Assembly: GCA_028023455.1 (NCBI GenBank)
Contig: JAQFVV010000956.1
Location: forward strand, 85,628-149,627
From: Epiperipatus broadwayi
Taxonomy: Eukaryota; Onychophora; Udeonychophora; Euonychophora; Peripatidae
DNA length: 64,000 nucleotides
Reading direction: 5' to 3'
Shown here: one piece after another, positions 45,131 to 58,561 of the stretch
How positions within the stretch are numbered: position 1 is the first letter of the stretch
Layout of the letters: every line of letters starts with the position of its first letter
Program-made: the position numbers and the translations under genes
The notes under the pieces: generated by a model
What the model was told of the DNA's origin: nothing
The model's database searches: none
What the model saw: the letters and a program-made list of their open reading frames with translations, nothing else

Positions 45131-45159
<29 letters not shown>
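45118..45159. repeat. (TA)n microsatellite
   Basis: A TA tract with one GT interruption, directly at the 5' border of the Penelope-like element. Confidence 0.9.
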
Positions 45160-45162
<3 letters not shown>

Positions 45163-46058
45163 TCCTCAGCTTTTGTCCTAAACCTGAATGTTTATTTTTA
45201 TAGTAGTATAGTATTTAAAAAAAATTTTTCAATAGTTTAATTTTTTTTATAAGAAAATTCTATTATGAATAATAGTTCAATGTGTGTGTGTCAGATTAGC
45301 CAATTTAGAATAACTTTCATAAATTTATAATGCAAAAATGATCTTAAGAATCAGCTTATAATGTTTAAATCTCTTAAACAGCTCAGATAATTTATGAACT
45401 TAATCTTAAAATTATTACTAATGTAGAGTTGTAGAGTTTAATTTTAAAATATTGAAATTATAAATTATCTTAGTTTAGTTATCAGAGTTTATTAAAAGTG
45501 TAAAACTTTAATGATGGTTCAAACTTTTAAGACTAGCTGGAAAATGTTTAAAATATGTGTAAAAAGTGCATGATTTGATTTTAATTATAATAAAAATATT
45601 TTAATTAAACAATTTCATATTTAGTTGATTTAAGGAGATAAAATAACTTTTAAAACCACGAGTTAATTTTTATAATTAAGCTTAATTTTTAGATAAAGAG
45701 TGATAGAAGGTATCTAAAGATGCATGCATGTTAAAATTTTAATTTTTTAAGGTCTTCCTTGTTGAGTTAATGTTAAAATTATTCTTAATTCTTTGGCATT
45801 CCTTTCACAATTCATCATTTTCTTTGTACTCATGTTCAACATAGAATTTAAAATTAAACCAATATTTCTTATCAGAAAATAAGAAATTCGACTTCATTTA
45901 ATAGATATTTTTGCTTACAACTGAAATAAATTTTAATTGTTCACATTTACTTTCTATATGTATTTTAAAAAATGAGATTGTAACAAAAAGATTATACATC
46001 ATCATTTCTAGAAAGATTATTTTAACTTTATAAAATCAATGTAATGTTTATAATTTTT
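45160..46058. other. AT-rich non-coding DNA
   Basis: No gene or repeat is recognised. The last eight bases, TAATTTTT, are the left copy of the target duplication of the next element. Confidence 0.45.
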
Positions 46059-47053
46059 GGTAATACAGCATCGATTGATCCATGCCATAAGATGGCGCTG
46101 CTGCTAGTGAAAAACGAATAGATATAACGTTTCTGGGCTGATTTGATTATTATTATTTTGTAATGTTATCGTGTTTTTTTAGGGGGGGGGTTGGATTTTT
46201 TTTTGGACTGTATTTTTTTTTCTTTAAATAAGTAAATTGATTCAAAATTGATTTTTTTTCATACGTTTTTTAAAACCTTTTTTTAAAAAAAAAAACTTGT
46301 TGTTTAACAAAATTGGATTACGGTCTTTTTTTTTTTTTTTAAAGTAACTTTTTTATTTTCGCTTTTGATTACAGTCTTTTTTCTCAAGAAACTTTTTTTT
46401 TCTTTATTTTTTTTCGTGCTTTTTCAAACAACTTTCATATATTTCATTTTTTTTGGGTTCATTTAACGTGTATTTATTCAAAAAAATAACAATTACATCA
46501 AAAATTAATTTTCTCATTAATCTACCACCACCGCATCTGCTTCTGTAGTAGGCAAATCTACAAATCGAAACGCCGGACAATTGTCTGCCATTGAAATGTT
46601 TTGATCTCGAAAAAGTCTTGGAAAGTGCGCAACTTGATCGTGAACTTTGCCGAATTGTGACTAATATTTCTCATTTCCTGAATTCTGACCCCTGACAATG
46701 AAACCAGGGGTGTTTGGAAAATCGTTACAATTTTTACAAACCAAACTAAAAAAAATACACCCAAGCCAAAAAAAATGTTATAATATTCTTTTGGTCATTC
46801 AAAATAAAGACACCTTCACATCATACGCTGTACAATAGTTAAGAGTAATGTCTATAGAGTCTTGCATACTTGTCGCTAATAATGTTTGACATACTAGAGA
46901 TGTTGGGGTAATGGTGCACTTCAACATCTTTAGTTGTTGAACAGTTTACAGGCCATAAGATCTATGTAGTGGCCTTGTAAATCAGCATATTTATGTGCTT
47001 TAGTGTAGCAACAGCACCATCTTATGGTGTGGATCAATCAATGCTGTATTACC
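46059..47053. mobile_element. Non-autonomous DNA transposon with ~50-bp TIRs and 8-bp TSD
   Basis: The ends are GGTAATACAGCAT and its complement. The inverted repeats continue for about 50 bp (GATTGATCCA, CCATAAGATGG, GCTG.TGCTA). TAATTTTT precedes the element (46051-46058) and follows it (47054-47061), a perfect 8-bp target duplication, although in T-rich sequence. The inside includes homopolymer-rich sequence and a less AT-rich block at 46520-46760; the open frame there (46558-46764, minus) matches nothing I know. An 8-bp duplication fits hAT or Merlin. A Merlin transposase relic sits elsewhere in the window, but I cannot link the two. Confidence 0.8.
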
Positions 47054-47061
47054 TAATTTTT

Positions 47062-47770
47062 TTTAAAAATCTGTATGAATATTTATTTATTTTTCTTATA
47101 TCTAATGAAATATGCTTTAGAAGTTTAAAATTTTTCATTGTTTATTGCAAAATTATGATAATTCCATACTCATTGTTATAATTAGATTGCTTCTATAGAA
47201 AGCTAAACTTCTAAATAGCTTTAGGGCAGATTTGCATTGTCTGCTAATATAAGATTTTATTTTTGAAAATAAAGTATTTCCATTCAAAATAAATTATTAA
47301 TAATTAATATTTTGATTTCTAATAAATATTGCATAAATTATATTTAGAATTGTAATGAATTTGTAAATAAACATGTCTTTGGTTATTGAAACCATTTTCC
47401 TTAAACAATGTTATTACATTCAAAGATCAGCTTTTCAGATTTGCTCATATAAAAGAATTTGAGTCGTAGGAATAAGAGGATTCCTTTTATTCCTGCATAA
47501 ATACTATATCTTGTATTATAGAGAGAAGTATTCATTTATTGTTTAACACTCTCAAAAGACGCATGCACAATTAGCTTGAAAGGCTGATCTCTGAATGTAA
47601 TACAATTGTACACATAGCGTCATATAAAAATAAATGCTTATTTACTTAAACAATGTTGTAAAAATCATGATGTCAAAAAACAGTCATAATATAATAGAAG
47701 TACTTGTCAGCGTGGAGCTAAATTAGCAATTTTTTGATTTTCTTGCCATCTATGGATGTTTTAAACTAAA
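47062..47770. other. AT-rich non-coding DNA
   Basis: Nothing recognised. Confidence 0.45.
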
Positions 47771-47885
47771 ATGTTATCATCATCATCAACCATTATCAAT
47801 CCACTGCAGGATGAATATCTCTCAAAGTTCAATCTATTTTCTCTGATCTTTAACTTTTCTTCCCCACATCACCACTGCACACTAA
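47771..47885 (-). mobile_element. RTE 3'-end fragment
   Basis: TTATCATCATCATCAACCAT.. followed by AATCCACTGCAGGATGAA is the complement of the RTE 3' end (compare 35940-35975 and 29811-29860). About 115 bp is kept, a very short 5'-truncated insertion. Confidence 0.8.
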
Positions 47886-48689
47886 AAATTTTACATTATA
47901 ATATATATATGGAAATATGATTTCTACAGTATAAAGCTTGCAGAAATTTTCACTAGGGGGCAAATTAATAAAACCATGAAGTAATTTGTATGAAAATTAT
48001 GTATGATTAAATATCTTTATTTTTTTAAAAAAGATATATAATTTAAAAATATTTTGGGATCTTAAATGAATTTAAACAAACGTTTAAAGAAAAATATTAT
48101 AATGTAATATTCTATTAAAATAATGTAAATTGTATTATGTAATATTTATTATTTATTACAATACATTTTAATTTTTGCCAAATAATTTGTTTAAAAAAAT
48201 GATTCTTTAAAGATGATGTAATTATTAATTAACTATAACAAACATATGCAAATTATTTATGTTTAGTAATTTTGTTAGGATAACTGAGAAGTCTATGACT
48301 TCTGATCAATAATGGTCAATTGGGAGTAATTAAATGTCAAATTGTCCATCAAAATTTAATCACATCTTAAGTTAGAAATAATGCTGGTGATCATACCTAC
48401 ACACACTAAATTACTTGTTTGCTTGTAAAAAAAAATCAATTAATTATTTTTGCTTAAGTTTTAACTATTTTTAATTAGTGTTAACCATCATTCAAACTCA
48501 ATTTTAAACTGACAAGACTTCACAGTGCTTCAAATTATATTACAGGATGTGCATTATATAAAAATTGTTGTGGAAAGTGTAATAAAAACATTATTAAAAA
48601 AGATTATGTAGTGTGCTCCATTCCTGAAAAAAGTCATTCTTTGTCACTGATATGTATATATTTGCAATTTTAAATAATATATTAATATT

Positions 48690-49740
48690 ACAATAAAATC
48701 ATGTGCAATTTAACAAGTTTATTTTAAACAATAATTGAACTGTTCTGTAGCTGCCATTTTCAATAAGAAAATAAACAATTTTTACTATAATTTCTTTTTT
48801 ATTTAGCCAGTGTGAAAACTTAGACTAGTCTATATATTTTAATGTAAATTGATTTTTAAATAAGTGTAATATGTTTATAGAGCAGAGATATCTTACTCAT
48901 TTCTAGAATTCTATAATAAATAACCACATGTCATATATGGAATGTTAAATAATATTTTCTTATTGAATAAATATAATGTCATGTGAAACTTACCAAGTTT
49001 ATTTTAAATAATAATTAAAGGGCCATCTAACTGTCATGATCAAGAATGAACATTTCTTTTCATATTTTAGATAGTTTTATTTAGAGTTATCTGAAATAAT
49101 AAGAGCCAGAGTAACAATTTATACCAGCCTATATATTTTAATCTAAATTGATTTTTAAATAATTTTACATGAAATTATATTTATTCAATTTTATAACAAT
49201 CATCCCTCAAACTATCAATAATCTCAACCATTGTTGATAGGTTAAGGGTTGATTGTTATCATATACATTTATAAATCCACTAAAACCTTTAGTAATTGGC
49301 TTTATTTTCTTATTCAAAATTAAAATATTATTTAACATTACATATATAATGTGTTTATTTATCATAGAGTTTTAAAAATGAGTTATATATCTCTGCTCTA
49401 TAAACTTAATGTGTTATTTAAAAACCAATTTACTTTAAAATATATAGGTGTTTTATATTTGCACTTTGGCTGTTATTATTCTAGATAATTCTTAAAAAAA
49501 TGTCAAGTACTGTAAGAAGTGTCCATCTTCATATTTAATAAGTTATTTTACATGAGAGCTAAAGGGCAGTTCAATTATTATTTAAAATAACCTTAGTAAA
49601 TTTTACATGAAATTATATTTATTCAATGCTGAAATAATATTTAACATTATATATGACATGTGTTTATTCATTATAAAGTTTTAGAAATAAATGAGATATC
49701 TCTGCACTATAAATTTAATATTAGTTATTTAATAAACGGA
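48690..49740. repeat. Cluster of direct and inverted copies of a ~300-bp AT-rich unit
   Basis: Landmarks AAGTTTATTTTAAA.AATAATT, TATATATTTTAAT.TAAATTG and ATAGAGCAGAGATAT appear in plus sense at 48710-48970 and, in part, 48990-49170. The same landmarks appear in complement at 49310-49620 and partly at 49610-49740. Another complement copy is at 51230-51450. No coding capacity. It could be a satellite-like family or nested copies of one AT-rich mobile element. Confidence 0.65.
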
Positions 49741-49939
49741 AAGAAAAAGCAATTGTTTCTTGAACCTCAATTAGGGTTTTTAGATTTAATTTAAAATAAA
49801 AGCATGAGGAGAAAATATCCAGAAATTAATTAAAACAATTTCTTGCATTTAATATTTAAAAAAGTAATTTCTATTTATAACTTTTTAGTATTGGTATAAT
49901 AAATAAAAATGTAAAACTATATTTTATTTTGAATCAACT

Positions 49940-50410
49940 TGACACTTACAGTTGACATATATATTTACCCAGTAAATATATATGATCTAAGTTAATATGT
50001 ATATTCCTTATGTATATATTATATTTAGTATGTGTACATAATACCTGTGTATAATAAAACATTAAGTGACTCAAAATAGGAAAATATTCTTTTAAGAAAA
50101 TAGTTTGACATTTTTGTTTTTGATAGGAATTTTTTTTTTAAAAATCACTTACCAAAAAAATATTATAAATGAATTAAATTTAATATGCATGACTGTACTT
50201 TAAATCAAATTGGCACTTGTAGTTATATATCTTACTAGATCTGTTTGCAATAAGTTAATATGTATACTTATGTATATATCATATTTAGTATGTGTGCATA
50301 ATTATATCTGTATAATAAAGCATTAAATAATTTATCTTTCTATTGAAAAGTGTTTGACATTTTTTTATTTAAAAATTTTTTATTTTTAAAAATGCTTACC
50401 AAAACTATGT
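49940..50410. repeat. Two tandem copies of a ~261-bp unit
   Basis: The phrase ATATTTAGTATGTGT.CATAAT followed by TGTATAATAAA.CATTAA occurs near 50020 and 50281. Both copies continue into TTTGACATTTTT and a T-run followed by CTTACCAAAA. The spacing is 261 bp. Non-coding. Confidence 0.7.
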
Positions 50411-50499
50411 TGTAAACTAAATTGCTCATTTTAATTTAAATGAAACCCAAAAAATTGCATGAATTAATTAAAATATATTGAAATTCTAAGAATAATTTT

Positions 50500-51190
50500 T
50501 AAATTTGATATCAAAAAATTCAAAACTTTCCTGCCATATTTCCATATCCAAGAAACTAGGTCATCTACCTACAACATTATTGTACTTTATTATTTTGGTA
50601 GTAATTTTTAAAAATATACAAAATTTCAACAAATTATATTGAACTGAAATCTATCAAACTCCAATATTGAAATATTATAATAACTGTAAATTAAAAACAA
50701 GAAAATCTCTATACTGTCTTCTTCTGGACTTTATATAAAACATATTAAAGTTATATAAATAAATTTTAACTTTGATATCAAAATATTCAAATTTTCCTAA
50801 TCACTCTCCTATATCTAAGAATTTAGATCACCTATTACTTTCTCTAATGATTTTAAAAGTATATACAAATTTTCAATGAATTATATTATTAAACCTCAAT
50901 TGGTATTATACCTTTAAATTGAAATAAATAAAAAAGTCTCTATACTGCTTCTTATGAGTCTTACTTAAAACATTTTGCAGTTTTAAAAAGAATTTTAATT
51001 TGATATAATATTCAAAATTTTCTTCCTCTCTGATCCACATTTTAAAAATTAAGACAAAAATACCTAAAATTTTATCACCCCATATTGTTTTGCCTGGTAT
51101 TTCTTAAGTACAAAATTTGAACCATTCTATTGAATTTAAATCTATTAACCCTCAATTTTACAATTTTATTCTAACTTTAATAATAAAAGT
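50500..51190. repeat. Three tandem copies of a 227-265 bp unit
   Basis: TTTGATATCAAAA.ATTCAAA occurs near 50507 and 50772, and a shortened form near 50999. Each is followed by a C/T-rich stretch with a TATCCAAGAA or TATCTAAGAA phrase (lost in the third), then TATACAAA.TTTCAA, AAATC or TTAAACCTCAAT, and TCTCTATACTGC or TCTCTATACTGTC. The copies are diverged and non-coding. Confidence 0.65.
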
Positions 51191-51229
51191 GATTACAATA
51201 GTTTACAAACAAACAAACAGAGAATGTGA

Positions 51230-51450
51230 CTTAAATAAAAGCATTTAATAATAAAAATCAATTTACATTAAAATATATATGATGGTTTAAGTTTGCACTC
51301 TGACTCTTATTGTTCTTGATAATTCTAAATAAAAAGCTCTAAAATACAATAAAGTGCTTTTTCTTACTATAAAAATTATTGCACATAGCAGCTAGAGGGC
51401 AGTTCAATTAGTATTTAAAATAGACTTGGTAAATTTCATATGATATATTT
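51230..51450 (-). repeat. Outlying inverted copy of the 48.7-49.7 kb unit
   Basis: AATCAATTTACATTAAAATA, GCACTCTGACTCTTATT, and GAGGGCAGTTCAATTA..TATTTAAAATA match in order the copy at 49420-49610. Confidence 0.65.
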
Positions 51451-52985
51451 ATAGTATATATTATCCTACTATTCTATAATTCCCTTTCACATTATGATTA
51501 CCTTTAATATCAACAGAACTTTAAAAGAAATTAAGACTTGCTGAATAATATACTTTTATTAAAGTGTTTCTTTGATTTTCCCTTTGTATTTTTTTCAAAA
51601 ATATATAATGCAAACTAAAATAGTTATTTTTTGCTCTATTTTTTTTTACTTTCTTTGACCCATATATAATTTTTTACAAAGCAATGAATAATATAGCAAC
51701 TTTACTAATAATTCTATCAATTTTCTTTTTGATAGTTTTCAATAAATTATTTAGAGTAATGTTTTCTCTATACACTTTCCTTATTACCAAGCATATTGTG
51801 AGACCTACTTAAAATTTTATAAAAGAACAATTTGAAAAACAAAAAAATAAAATCACACTTTATTTTTATATTACTATTTTAAAATTATTATCACTATTAT
51901 AATTTTTCTTAAAATATTCTTAATCAATTTATCAGGATAATCCATACTAATGTAATTGTAATATCTCACTCTGCATTTAAATTTTGGACTAATCTAGTTC
52001 CTGTTTTATCTAGATCTGATTGCATAACAGTAATCTTTACAAAATTCTTTTTTTAAAAAAAAAAAACTATATTTGTATAACTGTTTAATTTCTCATTTTT
52101 GTAACAAAATGTCTTTAATATAGTTATCTTATAAATGATAAACTGATAGTTATTATATCTAATACTGCTCTAAATCTTTATGACCCTGTATACTTAAAAA
52201 ATTTTCATCTTAACATTATTAATCTTATTTAAAACCTTTGAAAAATGTGAACTCTCTTAAAAAAGTATTCAGGGACCAAGAAATTGCTTCAATAATATTA
52301 TTAATAAAATCAAAAATAAATATTCAAGGAAAATCGTTGTAAATTTTAATATTCATAAATGTCTTAGGTGTAATAAAATTATTTATATGGTATTTTAAAT
52401 ATTCCAACTCGTTAAAATATTTTAACTGTTACATGTTTTCATAATACATATTAACTTCCTTTGAATCAAGCTACAGGAATCTCTTTATAAAGATATATAT
52501 TTACCATTATTCAGTTCTTTATTTATTCTCCAAAAATATCTCTACCTTTATAATAACAAAATATTTCCAGCTTTGTTGTTATGGAAAGTGATTTCATCAC
52601 CAGCTATTGTCATAATTCTTAAAATGTTGAACCTCAGTGGGATCAATTAAAATGTTTTCTTTACTTTAGAAACTTTGATTCAAAACAGAATACCTATTTT
52701 TTGCTTATCATTTAAATTATCAGATTCAATTGATGAAAATGTTTTTAAAAAGAATGTAGATAAAGAATTGAATAATAATAAATATATTTATTTAGAAAAA
52801 CATCCTGGTAGTTTAATTAAAATAAATTTAATATGTATTATGAGAATTGGAAAAGGTGAAATATTTTTAATAGGCTGGAATATTTAAAACGTGATCCAAA
52901 TAATTTTTATCCGCTAACATGATTATAAATATTAAAACTCACGGAAAAGGTTTTTCTCTAAAATATATTTTTGATTTTATTATAT
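51451..52985. other. AT-rich non-coding DNA
   Basis: No gene recognised. The open frame 52675-52887 lies just upstream of the PLE remnant in the same strand and could be its decayed N-terminal part, but no motif confirms this. Confidence 0.35.
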
Positions 52986-53487
52986 GTGATGTTGAACCAA
53001 TTTGTAGATTCCTGAAATTTTTTTTAATGAGTTTAGTTTTGGTAATTATATACCGATGTACTTTCTTTTGAGGCTTGTAATAAGATCAGTAACTTTATAA
53101 TGGAAGTCAATTTGATATATAATAATTTAAATATTAAAAATATGTATCAATCTGTTAACAGATTAAGGAGTATTGATATTCTTATTTTTGTTTTAGTTAA
53201 TAATGGATCTTTGTCTAGAATTAAAATTAAGATTATTAATGATTTGCTTTTATCATTGAAAGATTCTAAGTATTTTATGTAAAATGGTTGGTTTAAAAAA
53301 AGAATGGACAATAGGTTATATTATTTCATCTTTAGTTTATTCATTTATTATTAATAACTTGAAAGATAAAATTATTAATTATGAATTTACATATTTACAA
53401 TTGCTTCTTGGATATGTTGATGATTGTTTGTATATTTTGGTATTATTCCTGATATGGCATATTATTCTAAGTTTATGTTATGTTTAA
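52986..53487 (+). pseudogene. Decayed PLE-type reverse transcriptase fragment
   Basis: The frame at 53100-53282 gives VNLIYNNLNIKNMYQSVNRL, comparable to the VSLFTNIP block of PLE RTs, and ends DSKYFM before a stop. After a shift, 53284-53487 gives IISSLVYSFIINNLKDKIIN and LLLGYVDDCLYIL, the region leading to the YVDD catalytic box. The order and spacing fit a Penelope-like RT of a lineage different from the 42-kb copy. No GIY-YIG part is seen after it. Confidence 0.6.
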
Positions 53488-53489
53488 AA

Positions 53490-56400
53490 TAACTCTAAGG
53501 AATGTGTGGACAAACTTAATAAAATTTGCCCACAGAACCTATGGTGGCATTATTTTAAAAATATCACCAGAAGTATATTATGTGTAGTATGAAAGTTCAA
53601 ATCTAAAACAATAATGGGAAGATATATTCAGTATGAAAAAAAGAATATATATATATTCTACAACACTAAACAAAAACAGATAGTTGTAGCTATTTAATAT
53701 GACACTTTTTGTGAATTTTTGTTATGACCCTTTGTGTTATCAAACCATCTTCCATTCTCTGACATAATTTGGTTACTTTGTGCCATCATAAGCACCCATC
53801 ATATGTAATACCAAACTTCAAATCTAAAAAAAAAACATATTATATTTAATGATAAAGAGATATATTCATTATGGATAAAGGAAAATATAAAAAAGAATCC
53901 TGAAATGTTTTTTTTAAATGGCGAGCTGTAACAAAGTTTTAGCTCTAAGTTAATATTATATTTTAAATATATATATATTTAAAAAATGGATTTAAAGTTT
54001 TAGCAAAAAAATAAACACAAATATATAAAGTTTTAGCTGTAAATATACATTTGTAAATATAAAACCGTACTATTTGCAAATGATGAGAGAGAAGTATAAT
54101 TTTGTGGAGGGTAAGAAAGTCACTGTGGCAGACTGAACCATTTAATATCTTTTAAACTGGAAAAGTTCTGTTTGTTTAACATGGATTAGTCATGCCAGGA
54201 CGATTGGTTGCCATGACATCACAAATGGAAATTTTGAATAAATATTACTGGACGCAAACATCATTGGTAATACATGATAGCAGGACAAATATTAAAATAC
54301 AATTGTTTGTTTGTAATGGAAAATAATAAAATCAAAGCATTATTAAAAGAAATTAGTAATTTGATTTTTTATACAATATTTTCTAGGAAAGGGGTGGAAT
54401 TTTGTTCACGTAAAGGTTTTAGATTTATTAGTGGTAACAAATTTAAAAAATGTTTGTTGTTAGTCATTATGTTAAAGAGTAAAGATTTAAGATTTATTAG
54501 TAGTTTTTCCAGCTATAAAGATGCCATTTATTAAATATCATTTTAAGAAGTTTTTATTTCGAAAATGAAAAATATAGCTTCGTTTTAAGAGTATTTTGTT
54601 TAATAAGAATTATAAAAGTGGTAATAATAATTTTAAAATTGTTATTGTATATATAAAATATGATTTTATTTTTGTCCACACTTTAAATTGTTTAATAAAA
54701 TTTTAAGAAATTATAAAAAATTTTAATAAGAAGAACACAGCCAGGAGGAGGAATAATAATACTGTTATAATCCTGTCCAGACTCCATCTTATTTTAATAA
54801 GATTGAGCATTCATTGCTACTGCCCAATGGATATATGAATAGAAAATATATATCCAATATCAGAAAAGGCCAATAAGTGATGATGCTCAGTAAATCTGTT
54901 GGCTGTCATTGGCAGTCCACTTGAAGGTAAAATTAGACCTCACCAAATTGCTCTCAGAGCTTACTGATAGTATGCATGTTAGTATTATGGAAACATAAAA
55001 GGATACCTGAAGCCTCTCATGTTAATAAATGCATAGCAACCAAATGCAAAACCATGTCAAAGTGAATGGTATAGCAAACAACTCATACTCTAAATAATTT
55101 AGTGAATAATAAAAAAAAGAAATTGATATTAATATAACTTTTCACGTTCTTTATATTATACCTTATTTTCACAATAAATTATTTATAGATCAAAGTAGTT
55201 TGAGATTTAAGGAAAATGTGAAAATTTATTAAAATAAACATAAATATCTTAGTTTGGATTATATATTTATCAAAGAAGTACACGTTATGAGATTATCTTT
55301 CAGTGGGCTAAAGTCATTTTCTTTGAAAACAATGAAAAGAAGAGAAAAAATTAAATAAAGATTTATGCTTTTATATCTATTAATTTATTTAAAAGTTTTT
55401 TTTCGTTATTAAATATAATTGGAATATAAGTTAGAATTATAGAAATATAGGATTTGTTTTGTATTGTGTTGCTTTATCCTTAAGAAGTCTGCCTTTGTTA
55501 ATGGATTCGTCATTTAATTAATTTTATTTAGTGATTTAACTCTTAATTGGTATACTTTATTTATGTACATAAATGTAGTAATTTTTTAAAAAACTTAGTC
55601 TATTGTAAAGTATGATGATTATATACTTGCAGATATTTTACATTTAAGTTTTGTAGAAATATTGATTTTTATTTTACCAATAACAAAATTTAATATTAAA
55701 TATTTTTAAAATCATAATAATAAAAAAATTTCATTTTAGACTTACTTTATGAAAACTCTTCAATTTACAAATATAGTTTCTTTATTATGTATTTACTATT
55801 TCTGTTGTGTGAACATTTGCAATGGCTTATTTATGCATATTAAAAATATTTAAATTACCTAGGTGGAAGTAAAATGAGGATCACATAGAAACAAAATAAT
55901 TTTATAATAATGAAAATAATGTTCATCCTATTAATATTCAAAAATAATATAATTTTTATCAATATATAATTATATCTGAAAATGCAACAATCATAGATTC
56001 TGAGCACTGTTTTAAAGTGAATACTAATTACTCATATAATTACAAATTAAAATAACAGTTGTTTGAAAAGATGAACGCAATAGTTATTATATTTTCTTTT
56101 ATATTAATGAAGAAGTTATTTTTATTTATCTAAAAATAAATTAATTGAACATTTTTTGTTATCAAAGTATAATAATGCTTACTTAGAAAGAAGTTTTTCA
56201 ACAGCTCTAAATCTGCAGTGCAATAAATGCCCTTTATGACTAATGTCATGATTATAGAAGACTGTAAAGAATCATTTTCTAAACAAAGAGAAACAAAAAA
56301 TTATTTTAAAGTTCTAAAACCCCAATTAAACTATTTAATTTTATTGGATATTGAAAGCAAAATCATTAAATCTCTTAATATAGAAATGCAAATATATTTT

Positions 56401-56520
56401 TTAAATACAATATTTTAATGTCCTAAAATATAATATTTTCATTTCTTTTAATTAAATAATTTAAATATTTTCTACAGTACAGGCTTTTTCACACTTGCAC
56501 TTCTATATGTAATATATAAG
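53490..56520. other. AT-rich non-coding DNA
   Basis: No gene recognised. The frame 54274-54534 encodes a repetitive Lys/Phe/Ile-rich peptide with no family match. A less AT-rich block at 54730-55060 is probably an old repeat. Confidence 0.4.
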
Positions 56521-56603
56521 GTGTTTGAACTCAGACTTTCACACAACCGTCAACTATCCATGCTATCTCATACTGCTGCTACACTTGATCACACACTTCG
56601 ATA
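56521..56603 (-). repeat. SINE-like fragment related to the 7.7-8.3 kb arms
   Basis: TTTGAACTCAGACTTTCA, followed by TCAACTATCCATGCTATCTC, is the complement of the A- and B-box region of the repeat at 8190-8265. It lacks the hammerhead part. Confidence 0.65.
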
Positions 56604-58448
56604 ATTTAAGAAATTTTGTTGAAAATTCTGCATTCATTTATTTGTTAAACTTAAGCTGCCTAAAAATTTCTATGCTAAATAAAATTTTAATTTTGTATTA
56701 ATATATTTTTTCAATTAAGATGGTGTTGCAGGAAAGGAACACATAACATTTTATATAGGCAGCAAAAATCTAGTTACACCATTACATTATATTTGTTGTG
56801 ATATAGCTGTTCTTGATAGTTTTCTTTCTTCACTGAGGAAACAGCTAAGGTCATTGACAGTATTGTTAAATTTACTGGCTTTTTCCACCTAATAAGTTTG
56901 GCTTTAATTAATAAAATTTAAATTGCTAGTTAATTTTATTAAAAAAAAGTAAATATGTATTATTTATTTATTTCTTTTTAAAAAATAATTTGAATATAGC
57001 CTGATTTGTAATTTGATTTTATATTTTATTTTCATTATATTTTTTAAAAACAAATATGGTTTTTGCTTACTATATTTTTTTTCATGTCCTGTGCCACATG
57101 CATTTGTATCTAAAGATTGTCTGTGTTGATAAAAGAAGAAATTTAAATAGCCTAAATACGTCATTGGTTTCATAATTTCAAAACCATAGAGTGACTTTAT
57201 TTTATACTTCAAATAGTTAAACTTCAGTCTTCTTTATCAAATTAAAAATAATCAATGTGAAATAAAATTGAAATCGTTTACTAAAAATAAATAAAAATTT
57301 ATTTAACATCAAACTAGGCTTTTGTTCTTTATTTCTTTTTTACATTCATATGACTAATTAACTCTCCTGCAACTGCCCTCAGTGTTCTGCAATATATAAA
57401 TATAATAATAAAATATTTGTATATATACATGAAAATAAATAAATTTAAAAACTTATTGCAACAATTTTTTTTTTCAAATTTGCAAAACAACCTACAAAAA
57501 CAATATTTAACTTCTAACCCTAATGTTTCCACCAATTCAGCAATGCCCATTTCCACCCTAATTGCACTAAGCCTTTAACCATGTTTATACATTTATTTAA
57601 ATTTTCTTGAATATTGAAATCTCATAATATTTTTTTTATTGTAATTTTAAATACATTTTATTACTTGAATATTTTTTTCGCAGTCCATTCTACGACTGGG
57701 ATTCAAAAATGAATTTATTATCCTGATTTTATGTTTTTTTTTATTAGTTGCCTAAGGAACTAAAGCTTGATGTGATGTTAAAAAAATTATTTAATTTTAG
57801 TGGTCTATTTCAATTTTATTTAAAATTGATTATTTTAAATGTGGAGGAAAATATTGATTGTTAACAAAAAATATATATTAATTCAGAAAATATAGAAAAA
57901 AATTTTCTTTGTTAAAAGTTGCAGTTTTTAGAACTTCTCATATGTTTATATTTATTACTTTCAAAAAAAAATTTGAATAAACTCAAATTAAATAAAGCCA
58001 TATTAATTAATTTTTAAACAAGATAAAAGAAAAATAAGAAAACTAAAATTATTTCATGAATAGGTATGAAAAGGCAAAAAAATTTATCAATAAATAGATT
58101 TTAGTTATTTGTGCGAAAAATACAATTTATATTCATTAATAAATATGATTCATGTAACTCATATATAATGTAGAACATGGTCTCTATTATTATTTTTTGT
58201 CTTAGAATTGCTAGTACAGAAAGAAATTTGCATAATCTAAAATCTTCCCTGAGGTTTTGTGTTTACACATTAAAAAATTATCTAGGTTTAAAGTCGCACA
58301 GACTTTTATTTCATAAATGCAATGTAGTGCATGTATGGTTCCTAATATTGAATATGGTGTCATTTACAAGTTTAGATGGATAAATCAGTTTGTAAATAGT
58401 ATTTGTAATTGCTTCTACAATATCCCCTCATGAAGATAAATTAAAAAA
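56604..58448. other. AT-rich non-coding DNA
   Basis: Nothing recognised. Open frames are short and of low complexity. Confidence 0.4.
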
Positions 58449-58561
58449 GACACAGAGGTAAAACTCTCCACATAGTAGTGCCATTCAGTGCAAGCCAGAG
58501 TAATGAATGTATGCAGGTTTGCTCTGAATGGTGCTACTGTAGGTAGAATTTTGTCTCTATA
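58449..58561. repeat. Small palindromic repeat (~113 bp)
   Basis: GAGACAAAATTCTACCTACA (complement of the right end) matches left CACAGAGGTAAAACTCTCCA and the following AGTAGTGCCATTCA. Arms of about 45 bp enclose a spacer of about 25 bp. The arm shares GGCACTACTATGTGGAGAGT with phrases at 14360 and 19180. Confidence 0.6.
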
